The translations under genes were made by a program, and so were the position numbers. Shown piece after piece: positions 17,696 through 26,080 of a DNA stretch of 35,702 bases (positions are counted from its first letter, which is position 1; each line of letters begins with the position of its first letter). The DNA is from JAJDFU01 sp964595955. GTDB lineage: Bacteria; Bacteroidota; Bacteroidia; Chitinophagales; Saprospiraceae. The notes under the pieces were generated by a model. That model was given only the letters and a program-made list of their open reading frames with translations, ran no database searches and was not told where the DNA came from. The stretch covers positions 1 through 35,702 of the forward strand of contig CAZQSF010000037.1 in assembly GCA_964595955.1 (NCBI GenBank). Reading direction: 5' to 3'.

Positions 17696-19222
17696 CTAGT
17701 GGAACTCCTCCTCCGGAAGGGCATCAAGGGGCTCCACCACCGCTTCGTATTCCCGGTACGAGATGGCCAGCAGCCCGAGAAAGGTGAGTAATCCGTTGAG
17801 GGCCAGAATCAGAAAACCGAACTCGAACCCGCCCAGAATGCGAGGGGCGTAGTAGTCGATCACAAAGGACAATACCGGTGCCAAAAGGCCGATCAGCCAT
17901 ACCCAGCGGTCGCGCACCTGAAGCGGAGTAAACAGGCCGAAGGCAAACAGCCCGAGCAAGGGGCCGTAGGTATAGCCGGCCGCGATGAACAGGGCATTGA
18001 TTACTGCCCGGTCGTTGATGAGTTGGAAAACCACCACGATCAGAAATAACAGAATGGAAAACCCAACGTGCACCTGAAACCGGAGGCGCTTTTCCTGTTC
18101 TTCGGTTTGTTCTTTGGTCTCAAAGCCCAGAAAGTCTACGCAGAATGAGGTCGTGAGCGCCGTAAGGGCGGAGTCGGCGCTGGAATAGGCCGCAGCAATG
18201 AGGCCGATCAGAAAGACGACCCCGATATAGGACGGCAGGTTCTGAAGGGCAATGGTGGGGTAGAGGTTGTCCGTCTGTTCGGGAATGGATATGCCCACCT
18301 CCAGGGCGAAGATCCACAGCACGGCGCCCAGGAAAAGAATGAGCACATTGGACAAAAGCAGCAGCCCGCTGAAGGTGTACATATTCCGGCGCGACTCTTC
18401 CAGGGTTTTACAGCTCAGGTTCTTCTGCATCATATCCTGGTCCAGCCCCGTCATGACAATGGTGATGAGGGCCCCGCTGATGAACTGCTTGAAAAAGTTG
18501 TTGGGATCCTTCCAGCCCTCCTCGAAAAAGAAGACCTGGCCGTAACCCATGGACTGGACTTTGGCCCACATGTCGCTCAGCCCCATATCGAGGGTGCTGA
18601 GGATGGCTCCCACGGTGAGCAGCATAGCCGAAAGCATGGCCACCGTCTGTATGGTGTCCGTCCAGACAATGGTATTGATCCCTCCGCGAAAGGTATACAC
18701 CCAGATGAGCACAATGGTGACGGCCACGGTAGCCATGAAGGGAATGCCCAGCGGCCCCAGTACAAACCCATCCAGCACCAGGGCTACCAGGAAAAGCCGA
18801 AAGGCGGCCCCCACGCTGCGCGACAACAGGAAGAAAGAGGCACCAGTCTTGTAAGCTACCGGTCCGAAACGCTTTTCCAGGTAGGTGTAGATGGAGGTGA
18901 GCTGAAGTTTGTAGTAGAGCGGAAGCAAGACCTGGGCAATGAATACGTAGCCCAGCAAATAACCGAAGACCATCTGAAGATAGGCAAAAGCCGTGTTGGC
19001 CTTTCCGGCGCCCACCAGGCCGGGAATGGAAATAAAGCTCACGCCCGACAGCGAGGCACCCACCATGCCAATAGCTACCAAAAGCCAGGGCGATTGGCGA
19101 CCTGCCAGAAAAAACCGGCTGTTGCTGGCATCGCGCCCTGTGAAGTAGGATATGGCAATGAGCAAAAGGAAGTAGACCGCTATAACAACGGCCAGTACCA
19201 CTGGTGATAGCGTAGTTAGCAT
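17696..19222 (-). CDS. Sodium:solute symporter (SSS family)
   Basis: A 508-residue membrane protein with about 13 predicted helices over its whole length and the SSS signature region (GVSFISIPG, then the second helix pair and RGGINTIVWTDTIQ at about 165-180). The family couples sodium entry to uptake of sugars, amino acids, sialic acid or vitamins; the substrate is not evident. Short cytoplasmic C-terminus. A perfect TATCTTTG (19249-19256, minus) about 30 nt upstream gives it its own promoter, downstream of trxA. Confidence 0.9.
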   Translation of the reverse strand: MLTTLSPVVLAVVIAVYFLLLIAISYFTGRDASNSRFFLAGRQSPWLLVAIGMVGASLSGVSFISIPGLVGAGKANTAFAYLQMVFGYLLGYVFIAQVLLPLYYKLQLTSIYTYLEKRFGPVAYKTGASFFLLSRSVGAAFRLFLVALVLDGFVLGPLGIPFMATVAVTIVLIWVYTFRGGINTIVWTDTIQTVAMLSAMLLTVGAILSTLDMGLSDMWAKVQSMGYGQVFFFEEGWKDPNNFFKQFISGALITIVMTGLDQDMMQKNLSCKTLEESRRNMYTFSGLLLLSNVLILFLGAVLWIFALEVGISIPEQTDNLYPTIALQNLPSYIGVVFLIGLIAAAYSSADSALTALTTSFCVDFLGFETKEQTEEQEKRLRFQVHVGFSILLFLIVVVFQLINDRAVINALFIAAGYTYGPLLGLFAFGLFTPLQVRDRWVWLIGLLAPVLSFVIDYYAPRILGGFEFGFLILALNGLLTFLGLLAISYREYEAVVEPLDALPEEEFH

Positions 19223-19248
19223 GAGCGTCGCCTCTCTAGTACGGGGCG

Positions 19249-19256
19249 CAAAGATA
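19249..19256 (-). promoter_or_regulatory. Candidate promoter of the SSS symporter
   Basis: Perfect TATCTTTG (TAnnTTTG consensus) just before the symporter gene and just after trxA stops. The -33 element is not obvious. Confidence 0.45.
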
Positions 19257-19261
19257 TAAAC

Positions 19262-19573
19262 TTAGGACACTTGCAGCGCTTGCAGCTGGGATTTGAGCTG
19301 CGGAAGACTTTGTACGCCCATGGCGCGCCATTTGAGTTCGCCCTGCTGAAAGATCATGATCGTGGGGATACTCTGCACCTGGAGCTTGCCGGCCAGGGGT
19401 TGGTTGCGATCCACGTCGATCTTAACGATGCGCACCTGGTCGCCCAATTCGCTTTTGAGCTGCTCCAAAACGGGGGTCTGCGCTTTACAAGGTCCGCACC
19501 AGTCGGCATAAAAGTCGATGAGTACGGGCGTGTCCGATTGAATGAGATCCTTGAAGCTGGTCTTTTCTGACAT
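19262..19573 (-). CDS. trxA: Thioredoxin
   Basis: A 103-residue thioredoxin-fold protein with the active site WCGPC (25-29) and the cis-Pro motif QSIPTIMIF. It reduces disulfides in the cytoplasm; no signal peptide is present. Size and motif are those of classical thioredoxin. It is followed by the symporter gene on the same strand but the latter has its own promoter-like site. Confidence 0.9.
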   Translation of the reverse strand: MSEKTSFKDLIQSDTPVLIDFYADWCGPCKAQTPVLEQLKSELGDQVRIVKIDVDRNQPLAGKLQVQSIPTIMIFQQGELKWRAMGVQSLPQLKSQLQALQVS

Positions 19574-19672
19574 GGCTGGTGTTTTGATTCGCTACTAAAG
19601 CAAACGCCGGAATGCTACGGGGAGTTGTCCCGGAAGGAAAGACGGGGCTTTTCCCGGGAACCAGGCGAGGCC

Positions 19673-20335
19673 TCACAGGACGAGCCCTGCCGCCTCGGTC
19701 CATTGGATCCGAAGACCGGTTTCCGTTTCCAACTCCAGCGGGAAAGCCCGGGCGGGAATGGCCGTCGGATACCAGGTCTTCTCGGATTGGTCCACGAGAA
19801 TGAGCAGCCCTTCTGGGTCGCCCAGGGCCCGGAACGCAGAGCCGCTGCCCCAGTAGGAAGGGATGTTGGTGTGGGCAGTCAGTTGAGCAGCCGCTTCCGC
19901 GACCGCTTGAACGGGCAATCCGATCTCACTAATGCAGTGAACGGCTGTTCGGGGAGAAAAGGGGCGAACGGCAGGCAGGGTCAGGTCGTGCCGGGCGATG
20001 AATTCGATCACATTGCCCGCCGGGTCGAGGAAATAAAGCGAACGAGCATTCCAGTTTGGAAATGCTGTGATGGGGTTTTCCCCTTCGTGCAGCACGTCCA
20101 GGTCGCGATCCCGCAACCATGTGAGTGCGTCCTCGATCTGCCCGGGCGGAATGTTAAAGGCAAAATGGTAGTAGGCCTCTTTCTCGGAAGAGCGAAAGAT
20201 CAGCCGGCTAGAGCCGCAGCGGACGGAAAGCTTGCCGGTTGAAGGCTCCTCCACAGGCAGCCCAAGCACCTGCTCGTAAAATTCCGCGAGAAGCTTTACG
20301 TCCCGGGTGTGCAGGATGAGCTCACGGATGCCCAT
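19673..20335 (-). CDS. VOC/glyoxalase superfamily protein
   Basis: A 220-residue protein with an N-terminal vicinal-oxygen-chelate module: ELILHTRDVKLLAEFYEQVLGLPV at the start, and the metal-ligand strand FLDPAGNVIEFIARH in the middle (Glu and His). The second half is a further VOC-like half without an obvious metal strand. The family includes glyoxalases, extradiol dioxygenases and resistance proteins; the activity is not determinable. Its start overlaps the 3' end of lspA by 14 nt, which suggests cotranscription and coupled translation. Confidence 0.7.
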   Translation of the reverse strand: MGIRELILHTRDVKLLAEFYEQVLGLPVEEPSTGKLSVRCGSSRLIFRSSEKEAYYHFAFNIPPGQIEDALTWLRDRDLDVLHEGENPITAFPNWNARSLYFLDPAGNVIEFIARHDLTLPAVRPFSPRTAVHCISEIGLPVQAVAEAAAQLTAHTNIPSYWGSGSAFRALGDPEGLLILVDQSEKTWYPTAIPARAFPLELETETGLRIQWTEAAGLVL

Positions 20336-20858
20336 TGGCCGCTTCTTCTTCCGGGCTGGCCTTTTCGTGCTTAGGTTGGGTGAAAAGAAAAGGCAACATG
20401 ATAAACAGCCCGAGCATAATGCTCATATCGGCTACATTGAAAATGCCGGTCCGCAGGCTGCCGATACCCATATTCATAAAATCCACCACGCTGCCTTCCA
20501 GGATCCGGTCGTAAATATTGCTCAGGCCACCGGCCAGGATGAAGGAAAAAGCGATCACATGCGGCCGAAGCATGTCCCGGTGAAGCAGGGTGTAGAGCAA
20601 CAAGCCGACCAGCAGCAAGGCGGGCAGTAAGGTGAGCAGCCAGTAGCGAAGTTGGTCGGACAGGCCCGAGCCCAGGCTCAGAAAGGCACCGGTATTTTCC
20701 ACGTAAAGGAGGCGGAACATATCGTTGAGATAACTGCGGGTCGGTTGGCCGTAGAGTTCCTCGGTGGCCCAGATCTTGGTCCAGCGATCCAGCCCGATAC
20801 TCACCAGCAGAATGGGCAGCAGGATTTTCAGGCGTTGTCCGGCAGTTTTCATCATCAA
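20322..20858 (-). CDS. lspA: Lipoprotein signal peptidase II
   Basis: A 178-residue integral membrane protein with four predicted helices and the catalytic pair Asp117 (GGLSNIYDRI) and Asp144 (FNVADMS), spaced 27 residues apart as in E. coli LspA (114/141). It removes signal peptides from lipid-modified prolipoproteins, many of which are encoded in this window. Its start codon overlaps the guaD stop by 4 nt (ATGA). Confidence 0.92.
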   Translation of the reverse strand: MMMKTAGQRLKILLPILLVSIGLDRWTKIWATEELYGQPTRSYLNDMFRLLYVENTGAFLSLGSGLSDQLRYWLLTLLPALLLVGLLLYTLLHRDMLRPHVIAFSFILAGGLSNIYDRILEGSVVDFMNMGIGSLRTGIFNVADMSIMLGLFIMLPFLFTQPKHEKASPEEEAANGHP

Positions 20859-21325
20859 TAGTGAATTTTGTTGGGTTTGCTTCGATACTCTTCAAAAGCC
20901 AACAGGGCTTCCTCGCGCAGGGTTTGGGTGCTGGGTATGCTCCATTGATCCGGGCTGCGCCGCATTTGCTCGTAAATGTGCGCATCGTCAAAGTCAATCC
21001 CGGCGGCATCCGACCGGGTGCAGCCATACACCAGGCGTTTCGGCCGCGCCCAGAAGATGGCTCCCAGGCACATGGGGCAGGGCTCACAAGAAGCGTACAG
21101 CGTACAATCGGTGAGTTGAAAGTGATTCAGGTGGCGACAGGCTTCCCGGATAGCCACGATCTCGGCATGGGCCGTGGGATCGCGATCGGCCAGTACGCGA
21201 TTGTAACCCCGGCCAATGATGCGCCCGTTTCGGACCACCACTGCCCCGAATGGCCCGCCTGCCTCACTGCGCATACCCTTAAAGGCCAAGGCTATGGCTT
21301 GCCGCATGAAGTCTTGATCGCTCAT
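20855..21325 (-). CDS. guaD: Guanine deaminase (GuaD-like, cytidine deaminase fold)
   Basis: A 156-residue zinc deaminase with HAE (53-55) and PCxxC (ASCEPCPMC; zinc ligands Cys80 and Cys83), ending in a short C-terminal tail. Length and sequence (SDAAGIDFDDAHIYEQM, PF GAVVVRNG) match the B. subtilis GuaD type that deaminates guanine to xanthine, rather than TadA, which is recognised differently. The divergent promoter region at 21334-21370 is shared with the DUF819 gene. The 4-nt overlap with lspA makes an operon. Confidence 0.8.
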   Translation of the reverse strand: MSDQDFMRQAIALAFKGMRSEAGGPFGAVVVRNGRIIGRGYNRVLADRDPTAHAEIVAIREACRHLNHFQLTDCTLYASCEPCPMCLGAIFWARPKRLVYGCTRSDAAGIDFDDAHIYEQMRRSPDQWSIPSTQTLREEALLAFEEYRSKPNKIHY

Positions 21326-21333
21326 AGGTACCG

Positions 21334-21370
21334 GGCGGCAAGATAGCCAAAAATGGGTATCTTGCCCGCC
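21334..21370. promoter_or_regulatory. Inverted repeat containing two outward-facing promoter-like elements
   Basis: GGCAAGATA (21337-21345) and TATCTTGCC (21358-21366) are perfect 9-bp arms spaced 12 nt apart. Each contains TATCTTGC, near the TAnnTTTG -7 consensus, reading outward: toward guaD (minus) and toward the DUF819 gene (plus). The symmetry could also be an operator. Confidence 0.4.
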
Positions 21371-21392
21371 GTCCTGAAATCAAGCCCGATCC

Positions 21393-22778
21393 ATGCAACC
21401 TGTCTTTACCAACGACGCCGTCGTGCTCGGCCTGCTCCTCACCGTGCTGGCGCTCATCTTCGTGACAGCAGCCAGTTCGTCTCGTTTCTGGAAGTCGTTC
21501 TACACCTATATCCCGCCCCTTTTGCTGTGCTATTTTCTGCCGGCTCTATTGTATTGGCCCCTGGGGCTCATCGCTCCGGAATGGTATGATCTGGGACTGT
21601 TGGACTACCTTCGCGAACGCGGGCTTTCCCTCTCGCCCGGCGCTTCCGTAGCCGATGTGGAAGCCTTCCTGGAGGAGCACGGCATTGCCAAAAAGGATGT
21701 GGCCGGATACAAGCACAAGTCCCAACTCTACTTCGTGGCTTCGCGCTATCTGCTTCCGGCTTCCCTCATTCTGCTTACGCTCAGCATTGACTTCAAAGGC
21801 ATTTTGCGGCTGGGCCCTAAAGCCCTTATCATGTTTTTTACCGCCACTGTGGGCATTGTGGTCGGCGGGCCGGTTGCACTGTTTGTCATCAGCCGGTTTG
21901 CCCCCGACCTGCTGGCTGCATCTATGGACGAAGTTTGGCGCGGACTCAGTACGGTGGCCGGGAGCTGGATCGGCGGTGGGGCCAATCAGACGGCCATGAA
22001 AGAGATCTTCCAGGTGGGCGACAACCTCTTTGCCTCTATGATCGTCGTGGATGTGGTGGTCGCCAATATCTGGATGGGCTTCCTCCTCTATGGAGCCAGT
22101 ATCTCCAATCGCCTGGACCGAACGCTCAAGGCCGATAATTCCGCTATAGAGGACCTCAAAAAGCGGGTAAGGGATTTTCAGGATAAAGTCGCCAGGATTC
22201 CCACCACGACCGATGTTTTTGTCATGCTGGCGGTCGCCTTCGGCGGCACGGCCCTGGCACACTGGGGCTCCGATGTGATCGTACCCCTGCTGAGTCAGTT
22301 TCGGGAAAGCCTGGAGGCCATTCGGCTAAACTCGCTGCTCTCCGGCTTTTTCTGGCTCATCGTGGTTGCGACCACCCTGGGCCTGGTGCTTTCCTTCACC
22401 CGGGCCCGCCAATTGGAAGGCATAGGCGCAAGCCGTTGGGGGAGCGTGTTTATTTACATTCTGGTGGCTACCATCGGCATGAAAATGAACCTGGGCGAAG
22501 TGTACAAAAACCTGGGACTTTTTGCAGTGGGCTTGCTCTGGATGCTCATCCACGTAGTTCTTCTCCTTGGGATGGCTTTCCTCATCCGGGCGCCCTTCTT
22601 TTTCGTAGCCGTCGGTTCGCAGGCCAATGTAGGGGGAGCTGCCTCGGCCCCTATCGTCGCTTCCGCTTTCAGCCCCGCCCTGGCTCCGGTAGGGGTCCTC
22701 ATGGCCGTGTTGGGGTATGCCCTCGGTACTTACGGAGCCCTCATTTGTGCTTTCCTGATGCAGGGGGTGGTGACCTAA
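21393..22778 (+). CDS. DUF819 family membrane protein
   Basis: A 461-residue protein with about 12 predicted helices. The Gly-rich segments GGGANQTAMKEIF (about 195-207) and QANVGGAASAPIVASAF (about 410-426) are the conserved elements of DUF819 (YjcL-like), which are thought to be transporters. The substrate is unknown. Divergent from guaD. Start at 21393 follows a promoter-like TATCTTGC by about 27 nt. Confidence 0.85.
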   Translation: MQPVFTNDAVVLGLLLTVLALIFVTAASSSRFWKSFYTYIPPLLLCYFLPALLYWPLGLIAPEWYDLGLLDYLRERGLSLSPGASVADVEAFLEEHGIAKKDVAGYKHKSQLYFVASRYLLPASLILLTLSIDFKGILRLGPKALIMFFTATVGIVVGGPVALFVISRFAPDLLAASMDEVWRGLSTVAGSWIGGGANQTAMKEIFQVGDNLFASMIVVDVVVANIWMGFLLYGASISNRLDRTLKADNSAIEDLKKRVRDFQDKVARIPTTTDVFVMLAVAFGGTALAHWGSDVIVPLLSQFRESLEAIRLNSLLSGFFWLIVVATTLGLVLSFTRARQLEGIGASRWGSVFIYILVATIGMKMNLGEVYKNLGLFAVGLLWMLIHVVLLLGMAFLIRAPFFFVAVGSQANVGGAASAPIVASAFSPALAPVGVLMAVLGYALGTYGALICAFLMQGVVT

Positions 22779-22947
22779 GCGAGCGTTCCCAACTCTTTTA
22801 TCAGCTGTATTCGGGGAACGGGGCCGGAAAAGTTTTCCTGCCGCCGGGCTATGGGATGAACCTTTTCTGATGTATAGACATCTAATGTGTGAACGGCCCG
22901 TTTGGCCGGGGGCGTTTTTTCCAAAATACCTACAAACCAAAGCTATC

Positions 22948-23487
22948 ATGTCAGCAAGTACGCGCACCAAATGGGAGATTGATCCCATGCATTCCGAGAT
23001 CCAATTCAAGGTCAAGCACCTGGTGATCTCCACCGTAACCGGCAAGTTCAATTCCTTTGAAGGCTCCTTTGAAATGGAGGACCAGGATCTAAGCACAGCG
23101 GAGGCCAGTTTTTCCATCGACATTGATTCCATCTCTACCGGGGTTCCCGACCGGGACAACCACTTGAAATCCGATGATTTTTTCAATGCGGAAAAGTATC
23201 CCAAAATGACCTTCCGCAGCACGGAAGTGCAAAAAATGGATGACGATCACTACAAGCTCAAAGGGGATCTGACCATCCGCGATATCACCAAGCCGGTTGA
23301 ACTGGAGGTAGAAAAAGGGGGCATTGTTCAGGATCCCTACGGCAACACCAAGGCGGGATTTGAAGTTACGGGCAAGATAAACCGCAAGGAGTTCGGGCTG
23401 AAGTGGGATGCCGTCACCGAAGCCGGATCCGTCGTCGTAGGCGACGAGGTCAAGTTGGAGCTCAACGTGCAGTTTGCCAGACAGTAG
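22948..23487 (+). CDS. YceI family lipocalin-like protein
   Basis: About 179 residues from ATG 22948 (the frame is open 26 codons further upstream but the family begins at WEIDPMHSEIQFKVKHL). It shows the conserved beta-barrel order GKFNSFEGSFEM, SFSIDIDSI, DNHLKSDDFFNAEKYPKMTFRST and DEVKLELNVQF. YceI proteins bind polyisoprenoids in a lipocalin-like fold; no signal peptide is present, so it may act in the cytoplasm or be a stress protein. It converges on the GH113-like gene with an inverted repeat between them. Confidence 0.9.
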   Translation: MSASTRTKWEIDPMHSEIQFKVKHLVISTVTGKFNSFEGSFEMEDQDLSTAEASFSIDIDSISTGVPDRDNHLKSDDFFNAEKYPKMTFRSTEVQKMDDDHYKLKGDLTIRDITKPVELEVEKGGIVQDPYGNTKAGFEVTGKINRKEFGLKWDAVTEAGSVVVGDEVKLELNVQFARQ

Positions 23488-23518
23488 GGTTGGGCAGCTG
23501 CCGACTCTTACGCAACGC

Positions 23519-23569
23519 GAGCTTGGGCCCTGATGCCCTGACTTTACGAAATCGGTCATGCCCAAGCTC
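23519..23569. terminator. Inverted repeat between convergent genes, candidate bidirectional terminator
   Basis: Perfect 10-bp arms GAGCTTGGGC (23519-23528) and GCCCAAGCTC (23560-23569) around a 31-nt loop, between the convergent YceI and GH113-like genes. No T-run is obvious. Confidence 0.35.
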
Positions 23570-23572
23570 ACC

Positions 23573-24601
23573 TTATTTAAACCACGTTCTTACCACCTCC
23601 TCCCCCAGCTTTCCCTGCGGCGTGTAGTCTTTGGCGGGGTAGCCCTCGTGTCCGCGCATGTTGGGAAACCACTTCCACAGGAATCCACCGGCCCACCAGG
23701 GCTCGTGCTGGAAGGTTTCGTACAGCGCCTGCAGGGCATTGGCCTGGGCCTGTTCGTTGATGGAGAGCTGATCCAGGCGAGCCTCCAACTCCCAGGTGTT
23801 CCAGGTGCATCCGTCAACACTGAGGTAGCCGTATTCGGTGAAAAGAATGGATTTTCGCTGTTTTCTTGCAAACCGGCTCAAATCGGTAAGATGGGGTTGC
23901 CAGGCCCGGCGGATCTCGTCCACTGTGGGCGAAGATTGGTCCACCAGAGGAAAGTAAGCGTCTATGCCAATGTAGTCCAGTTCCGGCCAGAAAGGCACCC
24001 GTTTGTACTCGTCCCAGTTGGCCGCATAGGTGAGCGGACCATCGTAGCGTTTGCGAACCTTCCGGATGAGCGCTTTCCAGAATTGCGGTCTTTTCCGGGA
24101 TGAGGCTTTGAATTCCGTGCCGATGCAAAACATATCGGCACCGTGCTTTTGGGCAATCTCAGCCAGGGGAAGGATGTAGCGCTCATAGTCTTCCTCCCAG
24201 GCCTTCCATTCGGCTTCTGTATCAAAGTCAATGGCTCCGGTCCAACTTCGGGGTACGTATACCTGAGGCTTGAAGAGCACTTTCAAGTCGTGGCGTTTGG
24301 CAAGCAAAAGGGTTTCGCGAGCGCCCTCCCTGCTTTCGCCCCACCATTGCCAGCGCAAACCGCTGAAATGCACTTTGGCTTCGCCCGGACGGGTATATGC
24401 ATAGGGAATGACTGCGATCCATTCAGCTCCTACCTGCCTGACCGCAGGCATGGGGTTGCGGGCAAAAGGCTCCGGAGGGGCTACAAAATTGAGCCCGTGT
24501 ATGCGCTCGGCCTTCGGAAGGCGAAAGGCGCCGGCACTCAGGCCGGCCCGGTCGCCTGGCAAAAGGGCAAATAAGACGAGCAGTGGCAGAAAGCGGATCA
24601 T
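23573..24601 (-). CDS. GH113-like glycoside hydrolase, exported
   Basis: 342 residues from ATG 24601, which gives a signal peptide (1-24); the frame upstream is open but overlaps the preceding gene. It is a TIM-barrel with probable catalytic acids Glu163 (CIGTEFKASSRK) and Glu256 (ILFTEYGYLSVDG), and GLNFV at the barrel start. This matches beta-mannanase-like GH113 family members. The substrate could be mannan or another beta-glycan. It starts 14 nt downstream of the M23 peptidase stop, so they share a transcript. Confidence 0.8.
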   Translation of the reverse strand: MIRFLPLLVLFALLPGDRAGLSAGAFRLPKAERIHGLNFVAPPEPFARNPMPAVRQVGAEWIAVIPYAYTRPGEAKVHFSGLRWQWWGESREGARETLLLAKRHDLKVLFKPQVYVPRSWTGAIDFDTEAEWKAWEEDYERYILPLAEIAQKHGADMFCIGTEFKASSRKRPQFWKALIRKVRKRYDGPLTYAANWDEYKRVPFWPELDYIGIDAYFPLVDQSSPTVDEIRRAWQPHLTDLSRFARKQRKSILFTEYGYLSVDGCTWNTWELEARLDQLSINEQAQANALQALYETFQHEPWWAGGFLWKWFPNMRGHEGYPAKDYTPQGKLGEEVVRTWFK

Positions 24602-24615
24602 GGGTGGAAGCAGGA

Positions 24616-25275
24616 TTAGGGCCAGGCTAAGATGCTGGGATCCGGGCAGTTTTGCAAGTAGTGTGGCGCATCTTCCGGCCGGGCTACGCCGGGGTAATCG
24701 CCTCGCTTGCCCTCCAGGTCGAAAATGAGCTGGAAGTGCAAGTGAGGGACCCATCCGCCGTTTTCATCCCGCGTGCCCAGGTGGCAGAAAGGCTGGCCGG
24801 CCTCCAAGACCTGTCCGGGTTCGTTGCGCTCCAGGTCCGCCCGGCTCAAATGGCCGTATAAGGTGTAAAAGGAGCCCCCCGGCCAGGTGTGTTCCAGAAT
24901 GATCGTTGCGCCGTAATCCAGCGGGGCTGAATTGTAGGCGAGGCTGTGTACGCTGGCTGCGAGAGGGGCGAACACGGGAGTGCCGGCCGGGGCCCACAGG
25001 TCCACACCCAGATGAATGCAGCGCTTCCCGTCGTAGTGCGGGCTGGATTCGTACAGATTGCGGTTTTCGCTGTAGCCCCCTACCGCAACGCGGGCATTCG
25101 CCTGGGCGAGTACCTGCTGAACATAGGCCTCCAGGCCGGTATAGCTGGATGTGTCGAAATTTCGAAGGGCCGGATGATTGCGGTCCAGCAAGAGGGTGCA
25201 ATAAGAGGCCGGTGGAATGTCCGGCCCGAGAAGCGGCTTGTTCGGCGAGCGGCGAAGGTACTCCAGGAGGTTCAT
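24616..25275 (-). CDS. M23 family zinc metallopeptidase
   Basis: 219 residues from ATG 25275 (an ATG nine codons upstream is less likely). The lysostaphin-type zinc site is present: His88-x-x-x-Asp92 (HLGVDLWAPAGTPV) and His178-Leu-His180 (PHLHFQL), with YGHLS between. Such enzymes cut glycyl bonds or peptide crossbridges of peptidoglycan. There is no signal peptide, which is unusual for the family. A TAGTTTTG promoter-like element lies at 25302-25309 (minus). Cotranscribed with the GH113-like gene. Confidence 0.8.
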   Translation of the reverse strand: MNLLEYLRRSPNKPLLGPDIPPASYCTLLLDRNHPALRNFDTSSYTGLEAYVQQVLAQANARVAVGGYSENRNLYESSPHYDGKRCIHLGVDLWAPAGTPVFAPLAASVHSLAYNSAPLDYGATIILEHTWPGGSFYTLYGHLSRADLERNEPGQVLEAGQPFCHLGTRDENGGWVPHLHFQLIFDLEGKRGDYPGVARPEDAPHYLQNCPDPSILAWP

Positions 25276-25301
25276 AGGCAGGGCGTATATCCGTTTTCCC
25301 A

Positions 25302-25309
25302 CAAAACTA
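25302..25309 (-). promoter_or_regulatory. Candidate promoter of the M23-GH113 pair
   Basis: TAGTTTTG, a perfect match to TAnnTTTG on the minus strand, 27 nt upstream of the M23 start codon. Confidence 0.4.
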
Positions 25310-25642
25310 GCCCGAATTATTCATGGGCACGCTCGCAAACCCGGACAAGTACTACGGCAACGAGTTGTTGGTCAGCCTTTTGGGCCAAGTGCCGAACGAA
25401 TAAAGGGAAGCTCCGGAATTCATCGATCTCCGGCATTGTGCAATTCGTCAGTCCGAGGGATTGAAAACTCCATGCATGGTTCAGGCTCGGGGCTGGGCAA
25501 GTCATGGCATAAAAAGGCAGCCGGGCGGCCTTTGAAAAATCCGCAAGAAGCCCCTGGGAAAAGATCAAGAATTTGATGTATTTCTATTTTTCGCAGTGTA
25601 AATTTAGATAAAATGAAAAAATAAAATATTTACAGTAAAAAA
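25310..25642. other. Non-coding stretch, AT-rich at its right end
   Basis: Contains only short frames without protein-like composition. From about 25560 the sequence turns AT-rich, leading into the RNA-gene promoter. I see no further structure. Confidence 0.4.
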
Positions 25643-25675
25643 TTTGCAAGAAAACAAGGTCTTCCCCATATTTGT
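25643..25675 (+). promoter_or_regulatory. Promoter of the tRNA-like gene
   Basis: TTTG (about 25643) is followed after about 20 nt by CATATTTG, one base from TAnnTTTG, the Bacteroidota promoter pattern. Predicted transcription would start about 45 nt before the RNA. A CGCG-AAAA-CGCG hairpin (25700-25711) sits between. Confidence 0.5.
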
Positions 25676-25720
25676 ACTGTCAGCGCGATCAAAGGATAGC
25701 GCGAAAACGCGAAAAAAAAT

Positions 25721-25851
25721 TGTGAGGTGATGAAATTGGCAGCCATGCCCTCCTGTCTCGAGGGTGGGGATTCCGGAACAAATCGCATGAGCACCTGTAC
25801 CATGGTCAGACTAACCGCCCCTTGAAGGTTCGAATCCTTCCCTCACAGCCA
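25721..25851 (+). tRNA. tRNA-like gene, anticodon GUC (Asp), with a 59-nt variable region
   Basis: A 131-nt RNA that folds as a tRNA. Acceptor stem 25721-25727/25841-25847 is 7 perfect pairs, with G73 (25848) and encoded CCA (25849-25851). D stem ATG/CAT (25730-25732/25744-25746) encloses the loop AAATTGGCAGC. The anticodon stem CCCTC/GAGGG (25748-25752/25760-25764) holds loop CTGTCTC, anticodon GUC. The T stem GAAGG/CCTTC (25824-25828/25836-25840) holds loop TTCGAAT. The region 25765-25823 replaces a normal variable loop; it can pair GGGG (25766-25769) with CCCC (25818-25821) and CGG (25774-25776) with CCG (25815-25817). G73, GUC and C38 are Asp identity elements, but position 10 is A. The D-arm resembles Leu tRNA. 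It may be a functional oddity, a decayed tRNA, or a tRNA-derived RNA. Confidence 0.65.
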
Positions 25852-25893
25852 CAATCCATCCAAGAGAGAAAGCAAGGCTATTCATCCTGAAAG

Positions 25894-25924
25894 AACCGCT
25901 CGCTATCGCCGGCGGTTTTTTTTT
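25894..25924 (+). terminator. Intrinsic terminator of the tRNA-like gene
   Basis: Stem AACCGC/GCGGTT (25894-25899/25912-25917) with a 12-nt loop and a following run of T to 25924. It lies 43 nt after the CCA end, in a gap before the convergent HD gene. Confidence 0.7.
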
Positions 25925-26080
25925 GTCCGTATCCAAGAGTTGAAAAGAAGGCAGCCTCCCGCAGAGAAGTGGTCGACAAAAACCAGTGAGTGTAAACCGG
26001 GGGGCTGCCTGAACCGTTTTCGGCCGTTCTAAGCCGTCCGTAAGCTAACCCGTAAACGATTGAGATGCCGGAAGCGCTGC

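Noticed and set aside
25317..25568. Short minus-strand frame of 83 codons
   Set aside because: No domain, signal or start context; composition does not look like protein.
25721..25851. tmRNA or group I intron-containing tRNA
   Set aside because: The length between acceptor arms is too short for tmRNA and too short for a group I intron, and the insert sits in the variable region, not in the anticodon loop.
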